64,000 nucleotides of DNA from an uncultured OM182 clade bacterium. GTDB lineage: Bacteria > Pseudomonadota > Gammaproteobacteria > Pseudomonadales > Azotimanducaceae. The notes below the pieces were generated by a model. That model ran no database searches. It worked only from the letters and a program-made list of their open reading frames with translations, and had not been told where the DNA came from. Shown here one piece after another: positions 17,705-27,220 of the stretch (positions are counted from its first letter, which is position 1; every line of letters begins with the position of its first letter). The position numbers and the translations under genes were made by a program. The stretch covers positions 1 to 64,000 of the forward strand of contig CAJJAA010000002.1 of assembly GCA_905182025.1 (NCBI GenBank). Direction: 5' to 3'.

Positions 17705-19369
17705 TCAAGCCAACAAATCAAGCCCAATCGCTTCGGCGACCTTAATACCATCAATGCCGGCCGACAAAATACCACCGGCATATCCGGCGCCTTCACCAGC
17801 AGGATATAGTCCATGCGTATTAATACTCTGACAATCTTTATCACGACGAATACTGATAGGCGATGATGTCCGTGTCTCCACACCTGTTAGCAGCGCATCA
17901 GCCATGGCAAAACCTTTGATTTGTTTGTCGAACGCTGGAATAGCTTCGCGTATCGCGGCAACAGCATAGTCCGGCAGCAGATCCGCCAAGTTTACCAACT
18001 TGACGCCCGGGCGATATGACGGCACCACTTTACCAAGTGCCTGCGAGGGTTTGTTCGCTAGAAAATCGCCAACCCTCTGCGCCGGTGCACAATAGTCACC
18101 GCCACCTAACTCAAACGCTAAAGACTCTAGATCGCGCTGCAGATCAATACCCGCCAATACGTCGCCGGGGAAATCTTTCTCTGGTTCAATACCAACAACG
18201 ATTGCCGCGTTAGCATTGCGCTCATTACGTGAATACTGAGACATTCCATTAGTGACTACTCTGCCCGGCTCAGAGGTTGCCGCGACGACGGTGCCACCAG
18301 GACACATACAAAAGCTATAGACACTTCGACCATCCTTACAGTGGTGCACGAGCTTATAGTCCGCAGCACCAAGAATGGGGTGACCTTTAAACTTACCAAA
18401 ACGCGCATCATCGATGACAGATTGTGGATGCTCGATACGAAAACCAATCGAGAAGGGTTTAGGTTCTACATATATGTTTTGTTCAACCAACATCTGAAAC
18501 GTGTCACGGGCGCTGTGACCAACCGCTAGAACAACATGGCGACTGTGTAGGGTTTCACCCGTTGCCAAGGTAACCCCCGTGATTTGTCCCATCTTTCTTG
18601 CGTCACCATCATCTTCTAAGGGATCGCTCTCTATCGGCTGTCGGTGGATGGTTTCAACCTTCTGGCCAAAGCGAATCTCACCGCCCAATGCAATAATCTT
18701 GGCTCGCATGCTTTCCACCATTGTGACCAGCTTGAACGTGCCGATATGCGGTTTGCTCACCATTAGAATCTCGGCGGGCGCGCCTGCCTCGACAAATTCA
18801 TTCAGCACTTTTCGACCTAAGTGACGCCGGTCACGTACCTGACTCCATAACTTTCCATCGGAGAAGGTGCCCGCCCCGCCTTCACCAAATTGCACATTCG
18901 ATTCTGGCTTCAATTCACCCTTGCGCCACAAACCCCAGGTATCTTTAGTGCGTTGACGCACATCCTGGCCGCGTTCCAGCACGATCGGTTTAAGACCCAT
19001 TTGTGCCAACAACAATGCCGCCAACAATCCGCAAGGTCCAAAACCAATCACCAGAGGTCGTTGCTGATCAACCTGCGGGAAGTCCGCAGAGGCATGCGCA
19101 ACAAACTCGTAGTCAATATTGGGCGATGGTTGCAGTCTTGCAATTTTGATGGGTCGCGCCAACAACATCTCTTCCGTTGCGGCTGCTAGTGTTAAGTCCA
19201 ATTGATAAATAAGCACTATTTGTGACTTTTTTCGCGCGTCATAACTCCGCTTGAAGATGCTGACATCTAAAAGGTCTTTAGCACCAATGCCCAGTCGCTC
19301 GATCACTGCCTGAGTCAGATCAGCATCGGTATGGTCGAGGGGCATTTTGAGTTCGTTGAGTCTTAGCAT
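17705..19369 (-). CDS. FAD-dependent dehydrogenase of the COG2509 group
   Basis: 554 residues. An N-terminal domain of about 95 residues (with KRSYDARKK) precedes the dinucleotide-binding motif IGFGPCGLLAALLLAQMG and ERGQDV. FGEGGAGTFSDGKL is highly characteristic of COG2509 proteins, as is the C-terminal YPAGEGAGYAGGI. The physiological substrate of this family is not established; it is related to HI0933/GidA-like flavoproteins. It lies between the Abhydrolase_10 gene and the HI0933-type gene, all on the minus strand with gaps of about 50 bp, so a shared transcript is likely. Confidence 0.82.
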   Translation of the reverse strand: MLRLNELKMPLDHTDADLTQAVIERLGIGAKDLLDVSIFKRSYDARKKSQIVLIYQLDLTLAAATEEMLLARPIKIARLQPSPNIDYEFVAHASADFPQVDQQRPLVIGFGPCGLLAALLLAQMGLKPIVLERGQDVRQRTKDTWGLWRKGELKPESNVQFGEGGAGTFSDGKLWSQVRDRRHLGRKVLNEFVEAGAPAEILMVSKPHIGTFKLVTMVESMRAKIIALGGEIRFGQKVETIHRQPIESDPLEDDGDARKMGQITGVTLATGETLHSRHVVLAVGHSARDTFQMLVEQNIYVEPKPFSIGFRIEHPQSVIDDARFGKFKGHPILGAADYKLVHHCKDGRSVYSFCMCPGGTVVAATSEPGRVVTNGMSQYSRNERNANAAIVVGIEPEKDFPGDVLAGIDLQRDLESLAFELGGGDYCAPAQRVGDFLANKPSQALGKVVPSYRPGVKLVNLADLLPDYAVAAIREAIPAFDKQIKGFAMADALLTGVETRTSSPISIRRDKDCQSINTHGLYPAGEGAGYAGGILSAGIDGIKVAEAIGLDLLA

Positions 19370-19414
19370 GGGAACCAGTTTAACATGAGCAGCAGATGAT
19401 TAAGTGTTGCAAGG

Positions 19415-20626
19415 CTAGACAGTTAAACCCGCACTGTAGCCAGATGACCAAGCCCATTGAAAGTTGAAGCCACCTAGGTGTCCGCTGACATCGAGGACTT
19501 CGCCGATAAAAAATAAACCCGGCTGCTGTCGTGCTTCCATCGTCTTGGAGCTAATCGCATCGGTAGATACACCGCCCAAAGTGACCTCCGCAGTACGATA
19601 GCCTTCACTGGCTGAGGGTTTAAGCGTCCATTGCTTCAATTGTTGGGCGATACGACGCAATTGCGTATCCGGGATATCAGCCATGGCTTTATCTTCAATT
19701 TCGGGCCAGAACTGCTTTGACAGCTCAGCAACTAATGACTTTGCTAGAGGCTGACCGAGTACTGTTTTCAAATGACTTGCGGACTGGGATGTCTTCGCAG
19801 CCAACAGCCATTCAGTCGCATCGAGATTTGGCAGGAGATCAACATGCACTGCATCACCGGGATGCCAATAGTTAGATATTTGCAAAACAGCAGGTCCGCT
19901 GATGCCGCGGTGGGTAAAAAGCAAATTCTCAGTAAACGCATATTTATTACAAGTCACTTCAACTTCCAGTGCCAAACCTGACAAACGATCACATATTTCC
20001 TTCATGGCATCACTGAACATCAACGGCACAAGACCCGCTCGACGCTCAACCAATGATAAATCAAACTGGCTCGCGATCTCGTACCCAAGGTCACTGCCAC
20101 CTAGTGTTGGAATAGATAAGGCGCCGGTCGCCACAACGACAGAAGCACAACGATAGTTGTGCTTCGAACCAGACAGGCTAACCTCAAGCACATACCCTGT
20201 CGCAGCCCCATCAGTGCCGACATCTAGCGTCGAGAGACTACAATCGGTGAGAATCTCGACACCGGCTTGATGGCACTCATCGAGCAACATCGTAAGAATG
20301 TCCTTGGCTGACTTGAGACAGAATAGTTGTCCATGGCGGCGTTCTTCGTAAGCTATGCTGTGGGACTCAACCAGCTGGATGAAATCCCAGGAGGAATAGC
20401 GTTGTAACGCCGCCTTAGCGAAGTGTGGATTAGAACAAATATAGTTTTCGGCCGTTACATCATAATTAGTGAAATTACAGCGACCACCGCCAGACATAAG
20501 GATTTTCTTGCCGACTTTATTGGATTTTTCCAATACGAGCACGCGGCGACCTCGTTGAGCGGCCGTCAAGGCACACATCAACCCCGCGGCGCCCGCCCCT
20601 AGGACAATCACATCAATTTCAGGCAT
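19415..20626 (-). CDS. HI0933/YhiN-family flavoprotein
   Basis: 403 residues. The FAD motif VLGAGAAGLMCALTAAQRG is at the N-terminus, then GKKILMSGGGRCNFTN, the signature of HI0933/YhiN. The end (LFFIGEVLDVSGHLGGFNFQWAWSSG) is also family-typical. These proteins are annotated as NAD(P)/FAD-dependent oxidoreductases of unsettled function. No signal peptide. It is first in a minus-strand run with the COG2509 gene 45 bp downstream. Confidence 0.88.
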   Translation of the reverse strand: MPEIDVIVLGAGAAGLMCALTAAQRGRRVLVLEKSNKVGKKILMSGGGRCNFTNYDVTAENYICSNPHFAKAALQRYSSWDFIQLVESHSIAYEERRHGQLFCLKSAKDILTMLLDECHQAGVEILTDCSLSTLDVGTDGAATGYVLEVSLSGSKHNYRCASVVVATGALSIPTLGGSDLGYEIASQFDLSLVERRAGLVPLMFSDAMKEICDRLSGLALEVEVTCNKYAFTENLLFTHRGISGPAVLQISNYWHPGDAVHVDLLPNLDATEWLLAAKTSQSASHLKTVLGQPLAKSLVAELSKQFWPEIEDKAMADIPDTQLRRIAQQLKQWTLKPSASEGYRTAEVTLGGVSTDAISSKTMEARQQPGLFFIGEVLDVSGHLGGFNFQWAWSSGYSAGLTV

Positions 20627-20722
20627 TCGATTCAGGCATCAGATTTTGGAGTGAAGAAGCACATTCGATTCAAAATTCGTTCAAAGACCATAGCTCCAGT
20701 AGCCCCTGGACCTTGTTGAACA

Positions 20723-21058
20723 TCAGGCAGCGCAGCACTGCTTGTATTTCTTACCACTGTCACAGGGACACGGTTCATTGCGTCCGGCGAGGCGAGTTGT
20801 CGTCGCAACAACCTGCTTTTCCATCAACAGAGTAAACGCGCTAATGTCTTCATCTTCGTCTGCTTGCACGTCAATCTCGCAGACCCAGCTACGTTCAGCA
20901 CACATTGCTGCCACCTCAGCACGCCTAGCTTCGGACTGCACAGACAGCATCAACGGAGTCCGCTTAGTGCCTAATCGCACTGTCTTCTGGATGTCGAAAG
21001 CGCGCTTTTCGAACTTGGGCTTCTTCAAAGGAATATTCTTGTGTGGATAGCGTGACAT
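20723..21058 (-). CDS. SEC-C metal-binding protein, PBPRA1643-like
   Basis: 111 residues. The N-terminus (SRYPHKNIPLKKPKFEKRAFDIQKTVRLGTKR region) and middle match a small family of gammaproteobacterial proteins, and the C-terminus GRNEPCPCDSGKKYKQCC is a complete zinc-binding SEC-C motif, as found at the tail of SecA. The role is unknown; SEC-C tails often bind ribosomes or SecB-like partners. I chose the ATG at 21058; a TTG two codons earlier is also possible. Confidence 0.8.
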   Translation of the reverse strand: MSRYPHKNIPLKKPKFEKRAFDIQKTVRLGTKRTPLMLSVQSEARRAEVAAMCAERSWVCEIDVQADEDEDISAFTLLMEKQVVATTTRLAGRNEPCPCDSGKKYKQCCAA

Positions 21059-21814
21059 AGGCAAAACTTGGAATGTAATAAAGGCGCTAGTATACAGACA
21101 AGATGGCGCGACATGACCCCTGTTGGAAAATATAGATCAAAATCAGGACAAACCCCCTTTTTCACTGAAGGATATGTCGCCTATTTCACCGATTTTCGAT
21201 ATATATGCCATTAATTTCTGATTCTAACGAAAAATAATGAAACAGACCGACTTGAAGCTACCTGTGATACTAGACCAGGAGAAAAGCGGCCGTTGTCCCC
21301 ATCACCTTACCAGCACGCACGTTACATGCTAAAGGTGAGATAACTCAGCCCGTTATCAAATTAGCTCAGTTTGCAGAAACCCTACCTGTGGATCAGTTTT
21401 TAGCGAAGCGCGATTGCGCAGAACTGCAACAATATTTTTAGCAGTACGGCGGCTATAACCGGTACAGCAGTGATCACCGCACGCGAGAGCCCTATTGCCA
21501 AAGACGCCTGTAGCCTTAATGGGTCCATGAGAATGCCTTCAATGCTGGCATTTCAGTCAGTTCGCCGGCGTTGGATAGACGCGTTTAAAAACCATAGGGT
21601 GTTACAGCCCTCAGGTGCGTTATACTATAGGTCGAAGTCATCTAAGGGTGGCTAAAAAGCGTAATGTCGCCCTCTTGTCGAAAACAAGCAGTAGAAGCCA
21701 TTCACTTCTCGCATTGAATCATGGCAAAATGTGTCTAAATTCGCTTGAAACGTCGTGCCGGCTGTAACATTAGGCCACTTAACTCGGCGTCAACTTTCTA
21801 GGAAATGTCTTTTT
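21059..21814. other. Gene-poor spacer
   Basis: About 750 bp with no gene I can support. Two stretches are open for 50-60 codons (21274-21441, no start codon; 21470-21655, no ribosome site and an arginine-rich, unstructured translation). Stop-interrupted frames continue between them, which could be decayed coding sequence. No IS ends or RNA genes seen. Confidence 0.5.
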
Positions 21815-22081
21815 ATGCAGGATAAAATCACTATCGTACGGGATTACCTGAACGAAGTTAAAACTCGTTGTACCTACAATGCAGCAGCTAAAGCGCTAGG
21901 CGTTAAGCCTGCCGAGTTAAAAAAGTTACTAGGTGATCGCACTCCTGAGAATTCTTGGTTCGTAAACACCGGTGCAGGTGAACCTGTGGGATACACTGAC
22001 GCTGAAAAACACCCTGAGCTTTACCGGACCCAACGCATCATTGAATCCTCAACGGTTTTAACTCGAAACTTAGGTCTGTAA
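21815..22081 (+). CDS. Small conserved protein with an MGMT-like helix-turn-helix
   Basis: 88 residues from the ATG at 21815; the frame extends 20 codons upstream but the added residues are not protein-like. The run TYNAAAKALGVKPAELKKLLGDRTPENSWFVN resembles the winged-helix DNA-binding segment of alkyltransferases (TYGALA...LG.RTPE.SW.VN), and the downstream GYTDAEKHPEL is a conserved tail in small uncharacterised proteobacterial proteins. It lacks the alkyltransferase PCHR active site, so no DNA repair activity is implied. Confidence 0.6.
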   Translation: MQDKITIVRDYLNEVKTRCTYNAAAKALGVKPAELKKLLGDRTPENSWFVNTGAGEPVGYTDAEKHPELYRTQRIIESSTVLTRNLGL

Positions 22082-22484
22082 GAACAACGAATTACTCAAA
22101 GCGGCACAGCAGATCAAACATCGCTGGCAAGTTGCGGCTCCAGCGGTGTTAGAAAGAAATAATTGTCGACCAATGCTGTCACTACGTTTCAGCTTGGCTC
22201 CATCGTCGATTAAATGCCACGGTCACATTGACTGGGCGCACGCAGGATGACAATTTTGACTTACAGGCGAAAGGCCCTTCAACAACCTCTTAAGAACCTG
22301 CGCGCCGAAGGTTGACACGTCTAGGGCGCAAGTTGATGGCACGCTCGCCAACTCGTCAGGTGACGACACGCATAATCAATCTGCTCGTTGCCTTCCGCGT
22401 TTAGAAATCAGCATTTAGAGTCGACGCGCAAAAGTACGTCAGTCATTGATGCGCTATGCGATTGAGGCATGCAAGAAAGTCCGT
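22082..22484. other. Spacer without recognisable features
   Basis: About 400 bp. No frame reads as protein and no terminator or promoter stands out. Two or three GC-rich imperfect dyads occur but none has a T-tract. Confidence 0.5.
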
Positions 22485-22808
22485 ATGATTCACTTAGCCC
22501 TGCACTTTTTAATACCAGCCGTATTAACCGCTGTCTTCTTCAGAAAAAGCTGGCCGCTAGCCTATTTCCTGATGATTGCAACGATGCTTGTAGATGTTGA
22601 CCATCTACTTGCTGACCCGATATACGAACCGAACCGCTGCAGTATTGGCTTTCACCCCTTACATGAACTGTGGTTTGTGTTTTTTTACGTCGCACTTTTT
22701 TTTATACCCAAGATGCCTAAACTGAGACTCATCGCAATTGGCTTAACTGTGCATATGGTTCTAGATACGATAGATTGCCAAGTAACCAGTGGCGTATGGA
22801 TCTATTAG
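22485..22808 (+). CDS. DUF6122-like membrane protein
   Basis: 107 residues from ATG 22485 (13 further codons are open upstream but unlike the family). Three to four hydrophobic segments. The run ATMLVDVDHLLADPIYEPNRCSIGFHPLH is nearly the family consensus as I recall it for DUF6122, small membrane proteins of bacteroidetes and gammaproteobacteria related in pattern to YdjM-like membrane-bound hydrolases (D, H, D and late H residues). Function unknown. Confidence 0.7.
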   Translation: MIHLALHFLIPAVLTAVFFRKSWPLAYFLMIATMLVDVDHLLADPIYEPNRCSIGFHPLHELWFVFFYVALFFIPKMPKLRLIAIGLTVHMVLDTIDCQVTSGVWIY

Positions 22809-23097
22809 GTATCATTGAGAGATCACCCGTAACATGTAAATGAAGCCATTGGATGCATTGGGCCATCCTGTCGTAAGCCGTTTCATCGTTTACCGTTGCA
22901 ATGCGTTTCAAAAAGATAAATGACGTTATAAAGTGTTAACGGGCGCGAGCGTTTAACTAAAATGCTAAGGGGCTGCCTCTTGGGCAAAACGTTAGAGACG
23001 ATAATCGCGGTGATTTAATCTACCCAGGGCTCAATAAGCACTTGTCTGCAAAACCGGTTCAATGATCCGCCCTATCCACCAAGAAAAGGATTAGCGA

Positions 23098-23445
23098 ATG
23101 CAGTATCTAATAAAAATAACAATCACTGCTGTTTTAGTCGTCGCCATTTCAGAAGTCGCGAAACGAAGTTCATTTGCTGGAGCCGTCCTAGCTTCGGTAC
23201 CCTTAATCTCTGTACTGGCACTCTTTTGGTTATACATTGAGACCGAGAACATCGAAAGAGTCAGCGAACTGTCAACGAGTGTCTTTTGGCTAGTGCTGCC
23301 ATCACTGGCCTTGTTCGTCGCACTACCGCTCATGTTGAAGCAAGGAATAAATTTCTATTTCAGCATTGGTTTTTCTATTACACTAACGATTTTCTGCTAT
23401 TGGCTTATGGTTACTGTTTTAAAGCACTTTGGGATTAACCTCTGA
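23098..23445 (+). CDS. DUF3147-like membrane protein
   Basis: 115 residues, four predicted membrane helices. The opening MQYLIKITITAVLVVAISEVAKRSSFAGAVLAS-like segment and VFWLVLPSLALFVALPLML are typical of DUF3147. Function unknown. AAAAGGA precedes the ATG. It is followed at 160 bp by a one-helix microprotein and a cation transporter on the same strand. Confidence 0.75.
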   Translation: MQYLIKITITAVLVVAISEVAKRSSFAGAVLASVPLISVLALFWLYIETENIERVSELSTSVFWLVLPSLALFVALPLMLKQGINFYFSIGFSITLTIFCYWLMVTVLKHFGINL

Positions 23446-23604
23446 CCGGCGGGAAACAAACAGTTCAAGCAGAACATAAAAGACTAATAGAGCAGCGTCG
23501 TTTGCCGACTTCATCAGGAAAGACAGATGGTCAGACAGAACATGGTGGCCTATCCAGCATAATTTATCATGCCATATAGGTCGAAAAAAAAGGGACAAAG
23601 CACC

Positions 23605-23709
23605 ATGAATAATGCAACAGCGGGAGGCGTAATCGCCATGATGATAGCCGCGATTGTTATTTTCATTGCCTCTAAGAAACCCAACAACAAGAATAATTCA
23701 GAACCTTAA
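23605..23709 (+). CDS. 34-residue single-helix membrane microprotein
   Basis: ATG at 23605 opens 34 codons ending with TAA at 23709. The peptide has a short polar start, one hydrophobic segment (GGVIAMMIAAIVIFIA) and a basic hydrophilic tail (SKKPNNKNN), the normal plan of a bacterial membrane microprotein. AAAGGGACAAAG upstream is a usable ribosome site. It lies 43 bp before the cation transporter on the same strand and may be co-expressed with it. Confidence 0.5.
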   Translation: MNNATAGGVIAMMIAAIVIFIASKKPNNKNNSEP

Positions 23710-23752
23710 TGTCTAGCAACTTTAGCCTACAGGTAACACAGAAAAAATAATA

Positions 23753-24373
23753 ATGAGTGGATGTTGTGACAACGATAGCGCCGCCAATCAACTGCGAGAG
23801 AACCAACGCGGCACGCTAATCGCTGTACTGGCAATTAATGCCACGATGTTTTTTGTCATGGTCATCGCTGCACAATTCGCAAAATCTACCGCATTATTTG
23901 CCGACAGTCTTGACAACTTCGGCGACGCCATGACCTATGCGTTAAGCTTAATGGTCATCGCAAGTGGCATTAGAGCTAAGGCAAAAGTTGCACTCTTCAA
24001 AGGTTGCCTAATTTTACTCGCGGGATTAGTCGTGCTTAGTCAAATCGGTTACAAACTCCTGTTTCCTGAAACACCCATTTTCGAACTGATGGGATTCTTC
24101 AGCCTCGTCGCGCTGGTTGCTAACGCTCTGTGTCTAGGGCTACTTTGGCGACACAGAAACGAAGACATTAATATGAGTTCAGTATGGGAATGCTCAAGAA
24201 ACGACATTGCAACGAATATATCGGTTTTCGTTGCAGCCGGCGCCGTCTGGTTCTTTGAGGCTGGCTGGCCCGATGTGATTGTGGCCTCAGCATTGGTTAT
24301 TCTGTTGCTACAATCTTCAGCTCGAGTCATCTCGTCTGCAATAAAAGAATTACAGCCTGCCACTGAAGCATGA
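23753..24373 (+). CDS. Short cation diffusion facilitator-type transporter
   Basis: 206 residues with five or six membrane helices. The N-terminus carries CC followed by DND, a possible metal-binding start. LFADSLDNFGDAMTYALSL corresponds to the conserved CDF helix with two aspartates; SSVWECSRNDIATN replaces the usual HxxxD helix and is characteristic of a distinct subgroup. The cytoplasmic C-terminal dimerisation domain of classical CDF proteins is missing, although the gene shows no frameshift. The metal cannot be deduced. Confidence 0.78.
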   Translation: MSGCCDNDSAANQLRENQRGTLIAVLAINATMFFVMVIAAQFAKSTALFADSLDNFGDAMTYALSLMVIASGIRAKAKVALFKGCLILLAGLVVLSQIGYKLLFPETPIFELMGFFSLVALVANALCLGLLWRHRNEDINMSSVWECSRNDIATNISVFVAAGAVWFFEAGWPDVIVASALVILLLQSSARVISSAIKELQPATEA

Positions 24374-24459
24374 CTTTCGGCAGATGTTTGCGGTACTGCC
24401 AAATAAAGACGTGCCGCTTCGCAAAACACCGAACTTGCCTATGCCGCTTTTAGCAAAAA

Positions 24460-25155
24460 CTAGTGTCTGAGCTTTTCAGCAACAATCCTGAATGCATCCG
24501 CAGAAATACCCAGTCCGATGTGTGATGCGTTGACTTCGATATGATCAACGTTGGGTGACTTCTTATCGATACAAGCTTGCCAAGCAACGACGCCATCCAA
24601 TTTTGAAAAGACTGCTGTAATCGGTGTTGTCAATTGCTTTGCGTCTTCTCGTTCAGTGACCGCTCGTTCAATCCAATCTACGTCAATGCCTTGAGCACGG
24701 TACAACGACGCAAGTTGCGTGTATTTAGGGCCACCGACGATTGGACTACCCAAGGTGAACACCTGCTCTACTCTGTCGGGAAGATCTCGCGCCACTTCTC
24801 GTGCGAGATAGCCCCCAAGACTCCAACCGACCATGACGATTGGCATCGCTGCGTCGCGGGTTCTCTTTTCGATGTCCTCCACCAGCTCATCTAGCGTCGT
24901 TTGCACATCTTTAATATTTAGACCGCGATTCCAACCATGAACCTCGTGCCCCATGCTCGCGAGGTACCCACGAATAGGTAGCGTTGAAAAGTCATCCGCA
25001 CCAAATCCAGGCATAACGATAATTTTTCGAGGCTTATTCGTTTTGAGTCTGGATAGCTCAGGTGCACGAAGTAGGAGTTTAGGCAGCTCAAAAGCGGCAA
25101 ATGCTTCATTGAACATGTTCCCAAGTGACGGTGGTTTTAACTGTGTCAATTCCAT
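24460..25155 (-). CDS. Alpha/beta hydrolase, lipase-like
   Basis: 231 residues from ATG 25155, or 247 from GTG 25203; the shorter form starts with MELTQLKPPSL, which resembles related proteins. The core has MPGFGADD near the first strand, the nucleophile elbow VGWSLGGYLAREVA, and a late NASHIGLG supplying histidine. GSPIVGG after the elbow is typical of triacylglycerol lipase-like or PGAP1-like esterases. No secretion signal. Substrate unknown. Converges with the cation transporter gene. Confidence 0.7.
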   Translation of the reverse strand: MELTQLKPPSLGNMFNEAFAAFELPKLLLRAPELSRLKTNKPRKIIVMPGFGADDFSTLPIRGYLASMGHEVHGWNRGLNIKDVQTTLDELVEDIEKRTRDAAMPIVMVGWSLGGYLAREVARDLPDRVEQVFTLGSPIVGGPKYTQLASLYRAQGIDVDWIERAVTEREDAKQLTTPITAVFSKLDGVVAWQACIDKKSPNVDHIEVNASHIGLGISADAFRIVAEKLRH

Positions 25156-25291
25156 GCTCCAAGTAGCGTTGGTCCAATGATAGGCAAACGTGTCAGTTTC
25201 CACTTTGCCACATGTATGATTCCGTAATGCGAAACGGGTCCGGCGACTTTCTACTATTAGCCTGGATCGCTAGCACTCAAATGTTTGGCCT

Positions 25292-26323
25292 CTAACGAAT
25301 AGTTCGGGCCTCGCCAGGCTCTAGCGTCCAGAAGTCGGCTGTATCAACCCCACGGGCATCTAAAGCGGCTTTCAAGTCTGCAGCCGGACTATCCATTGCC
25401 TCATAAGTCAGCTGGAAGACGCCAAAATGAATGCTCAAGCTTTGTTCACTGTTTAAGTCTTTATGCGCCATGACAGCCTCGGCAGGATTCAAATGTACGT
25501 CCTTCATAAACCATCTAGGCTCGTAGGCACCAATGGGCAAGATCGACAGCGCGAACGGTCCATACGCCTCACCATGTTCTTTCAGATGCGGTCCATAGCC
25601 GGTATCTCCAGCAAAATAGATATTCCCTGCCGATGATTTGATAACAAATGACCCCCATAGGGTTTTCATTTGATCCGTCAGGCCACGACCGGACCGATGC
25701 CGACATTCAACAAACGCAAATTCTAAGTCTTGGTAGTGTTCAGACTGTCCCCACTGCATATCAACGTAGTTGGATATACCAATTTTTGAAAACAACTCAC
25801 CGACACCAAGTCCTGATAACACAAGCGGTGGCGTTTCCTGACGAGCAGTCAACTGCTTGAGGGTATCCACATCAAGATGATCATAGTGATTGTGGCTAAC
25901 AAGGATAACGTCAATGTTAGGAAGATCCTTCATGGCGATACCAGGATCACGAATCCGCTTTGGTCCAGCCCATTGAAAAGGACTTGCCCGTTCACTATAA
26001 ATAGGGTCTGTTAAAATATTAAGACCTTGAACCTGTATGAGTGTCGTAGCGTGATTGATATAGGTGACAGAAATGCCATCGGCCACCGATGCAAGCGGCG
26101 CTTGCGCCGGATTATTGTCGATCCAAGTTGGCCACTGTTCGGATTGAGTCAGTGAGCCCCATCCAAAACTCACCACATCAAGGGTCTTTTGACTTAATGG
26201 CGTGCGGTTAAAAAATTCCTTACCGTCAAAATTCTCCAAAACCTCGCCTTTGTAATTTGGACCTGCGACGCAGCTAGCCAACAAAAAAGTGACGACGATT
26301 CCTGCACATAATTTTTTATTCAT
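25292..26323 (-). CDS. Lipoprotein of the metallo-beta-lactamase fold, NAPE-PLD/UlaG-like
   Basis: 343 residues. A lipoprotein signal ends in LLASC with Cys18 as the acylated residue, so the enzyme probably sits on the periplasmic face of a membrane. The di-metal motif HNHYDH, the GDTGYG segment and a final IHFGVF histidine match the COG2220 group that includes N-acyl-phosphatidylethanolamine phospholipase D and L-ascorbate-6-phosphate lactonase. A phospholipid-like substrate would fit the location but is inference. Divergent from the NrtS-like gene. Confidence 0.82.
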   Translation of the reverse strand: MNKKLCAGIVVTFLLASCVAGPNYKGEVLENFDGKEFFNRTPLSQKTLDVVSFGWGSLTQSEQWPTWIDNNPAQAPLASVADGISVTYINHATTLIQVQGLNILTDPIYSERASPFQWAGPKRIRDPGIAMKDLPNIDVILVSHNHYDHLDVDTLKQLTARQETPPLVLSGLGVGELFSKIGISNYVDMQWGQSEHYQDLEFAFVECRHRSGRGLTDQMKTLWGSFVIKSSAGNIYFAGDTGYGPHLKEHGEAYGPFALSILPIGAYEPRWFMKDVHLNPAEAVMAHKDLNSEQSLSIHFGVFQLTYEAMDSPAADLKAALDARGVDTADFWTLEPGEARTIR

Positions 26324-26546
26324 TCAACGTTTACGCTCAACAGAGGGTCAGTAGATCAATCTACACAAACTAAATACCGAAATATTTACTGACAAGGCTT
26401 ATAAATACGATAACAGCGCATTTGTCATTGATACATTCATTCAATTTTCAGCGATGAACAGCAGCCCTAGAAAAAATATACAGGTATAGTCACCCCGACA
26501 AAAAGATATTGCGATTGTCTCCCATTCACACATTAGGACACAAGAA

Positions 26547-26813
26547 ATGTCTAACGCCAGCTTTATAGATTTGGCGACTACCGCTCAGGTTATCAAAACT
26601 GCCTTTCGGATTAGTCTTATTGTCGGCAGTATTCTGGCCCTCATTAATCACGGCGAAGGCATTGTAAATCTGTCACTATCGACAAATAATATCATTCAAA
26701 TACTACTGACATACCTGGTCCCTTATGGCGTCTCTACCTATTCTGGGGTCAAGGCTCTGCAATCTCAGCAAAGCCAGCTCAACAGAACAACCAACAGCGA
26801 CGACGTACCCTAA
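26547..26813 (+). CDS. nrtS: NrtS-like nitrate/nitrite transporter
   Basis: 88 residues with two membrane helices and a hydrophilic tail. VGSILALINHGEGI and LLTYLVPYGVSTYSGV match the NrtS family, tiny transporters first recognised in a marine cyanobacterium. Members are thought to work as oligomers. AGGACACAAGAA precedes the ATG. No nitrate reductase or other nitrogen gene is adjacent, so the transported ion is not supported by context. Confidence 0.7.
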   Translation: MSNASFIDLATTAQVIKTAFRISLIVGSILALINHGEGIVNLSLSTNNIIQILLTYLVPYGVSTYSGVKALQSQQSQLNRTTNSDDVP

Positions 26814-27220
26814 CCGATGCCTACCGACACTTACACACGCCCTCTTTGAGGCATCGATGTTGTCGCAAACAATAGCCTTGGTCTGAATGATTTGTTGGAG
26901 GTTTACAGCATTGAAAACGTCAGGACCAACATCCATAGAGGCAAGGGGTTTTCTTGTTCACTCCCTGGTTCGTCATAATAGGCATTGCAGTAATCGCCTC
27001 AAAGAAATTTCACCTTTCGTAGGGTGGCTCCCCTCTCACCGTTAGCATGTCGATAAATGCCGCGTGGCTGATCGTTTGTTACGTTTTAGCCTCTGCCTTT
27101 AAAAGGTTGTATGTTTGATCTGTCGTATTGAAACGTGTCAACTAAGGGAGCTTAAGTACTAAACGGCACAAACAAGACGAACTGAAACGCGAAACCATAT
27201 AATCAAATTGAGGTAAACGA
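26814..27220. other. Spacer without a supported gene
   Basis: About 400 bp. One short frame near 26943-27021 reads FLFTPWFVIIGIAVIASKK, a membrane-helix-like stretch ending like the microprotein at 23605-23709, but it has no ATG and no ribosome site. Possibly a decayed relative; otherwise nothing seen. Confidence 0.4.

Noticed and set aside
21470-21655. A 61-residue open frame in the spacer
   Set aside because: No ribosome site, no recognisable motif and an arginine- and serine-rich composition as expected by chance.
22975-23060. A GGTTCAATG-like stretch near CCACCA as a tRNA
   Set aside because: No D-arm, anticodon arm or acceptor pairing can be folded around it.
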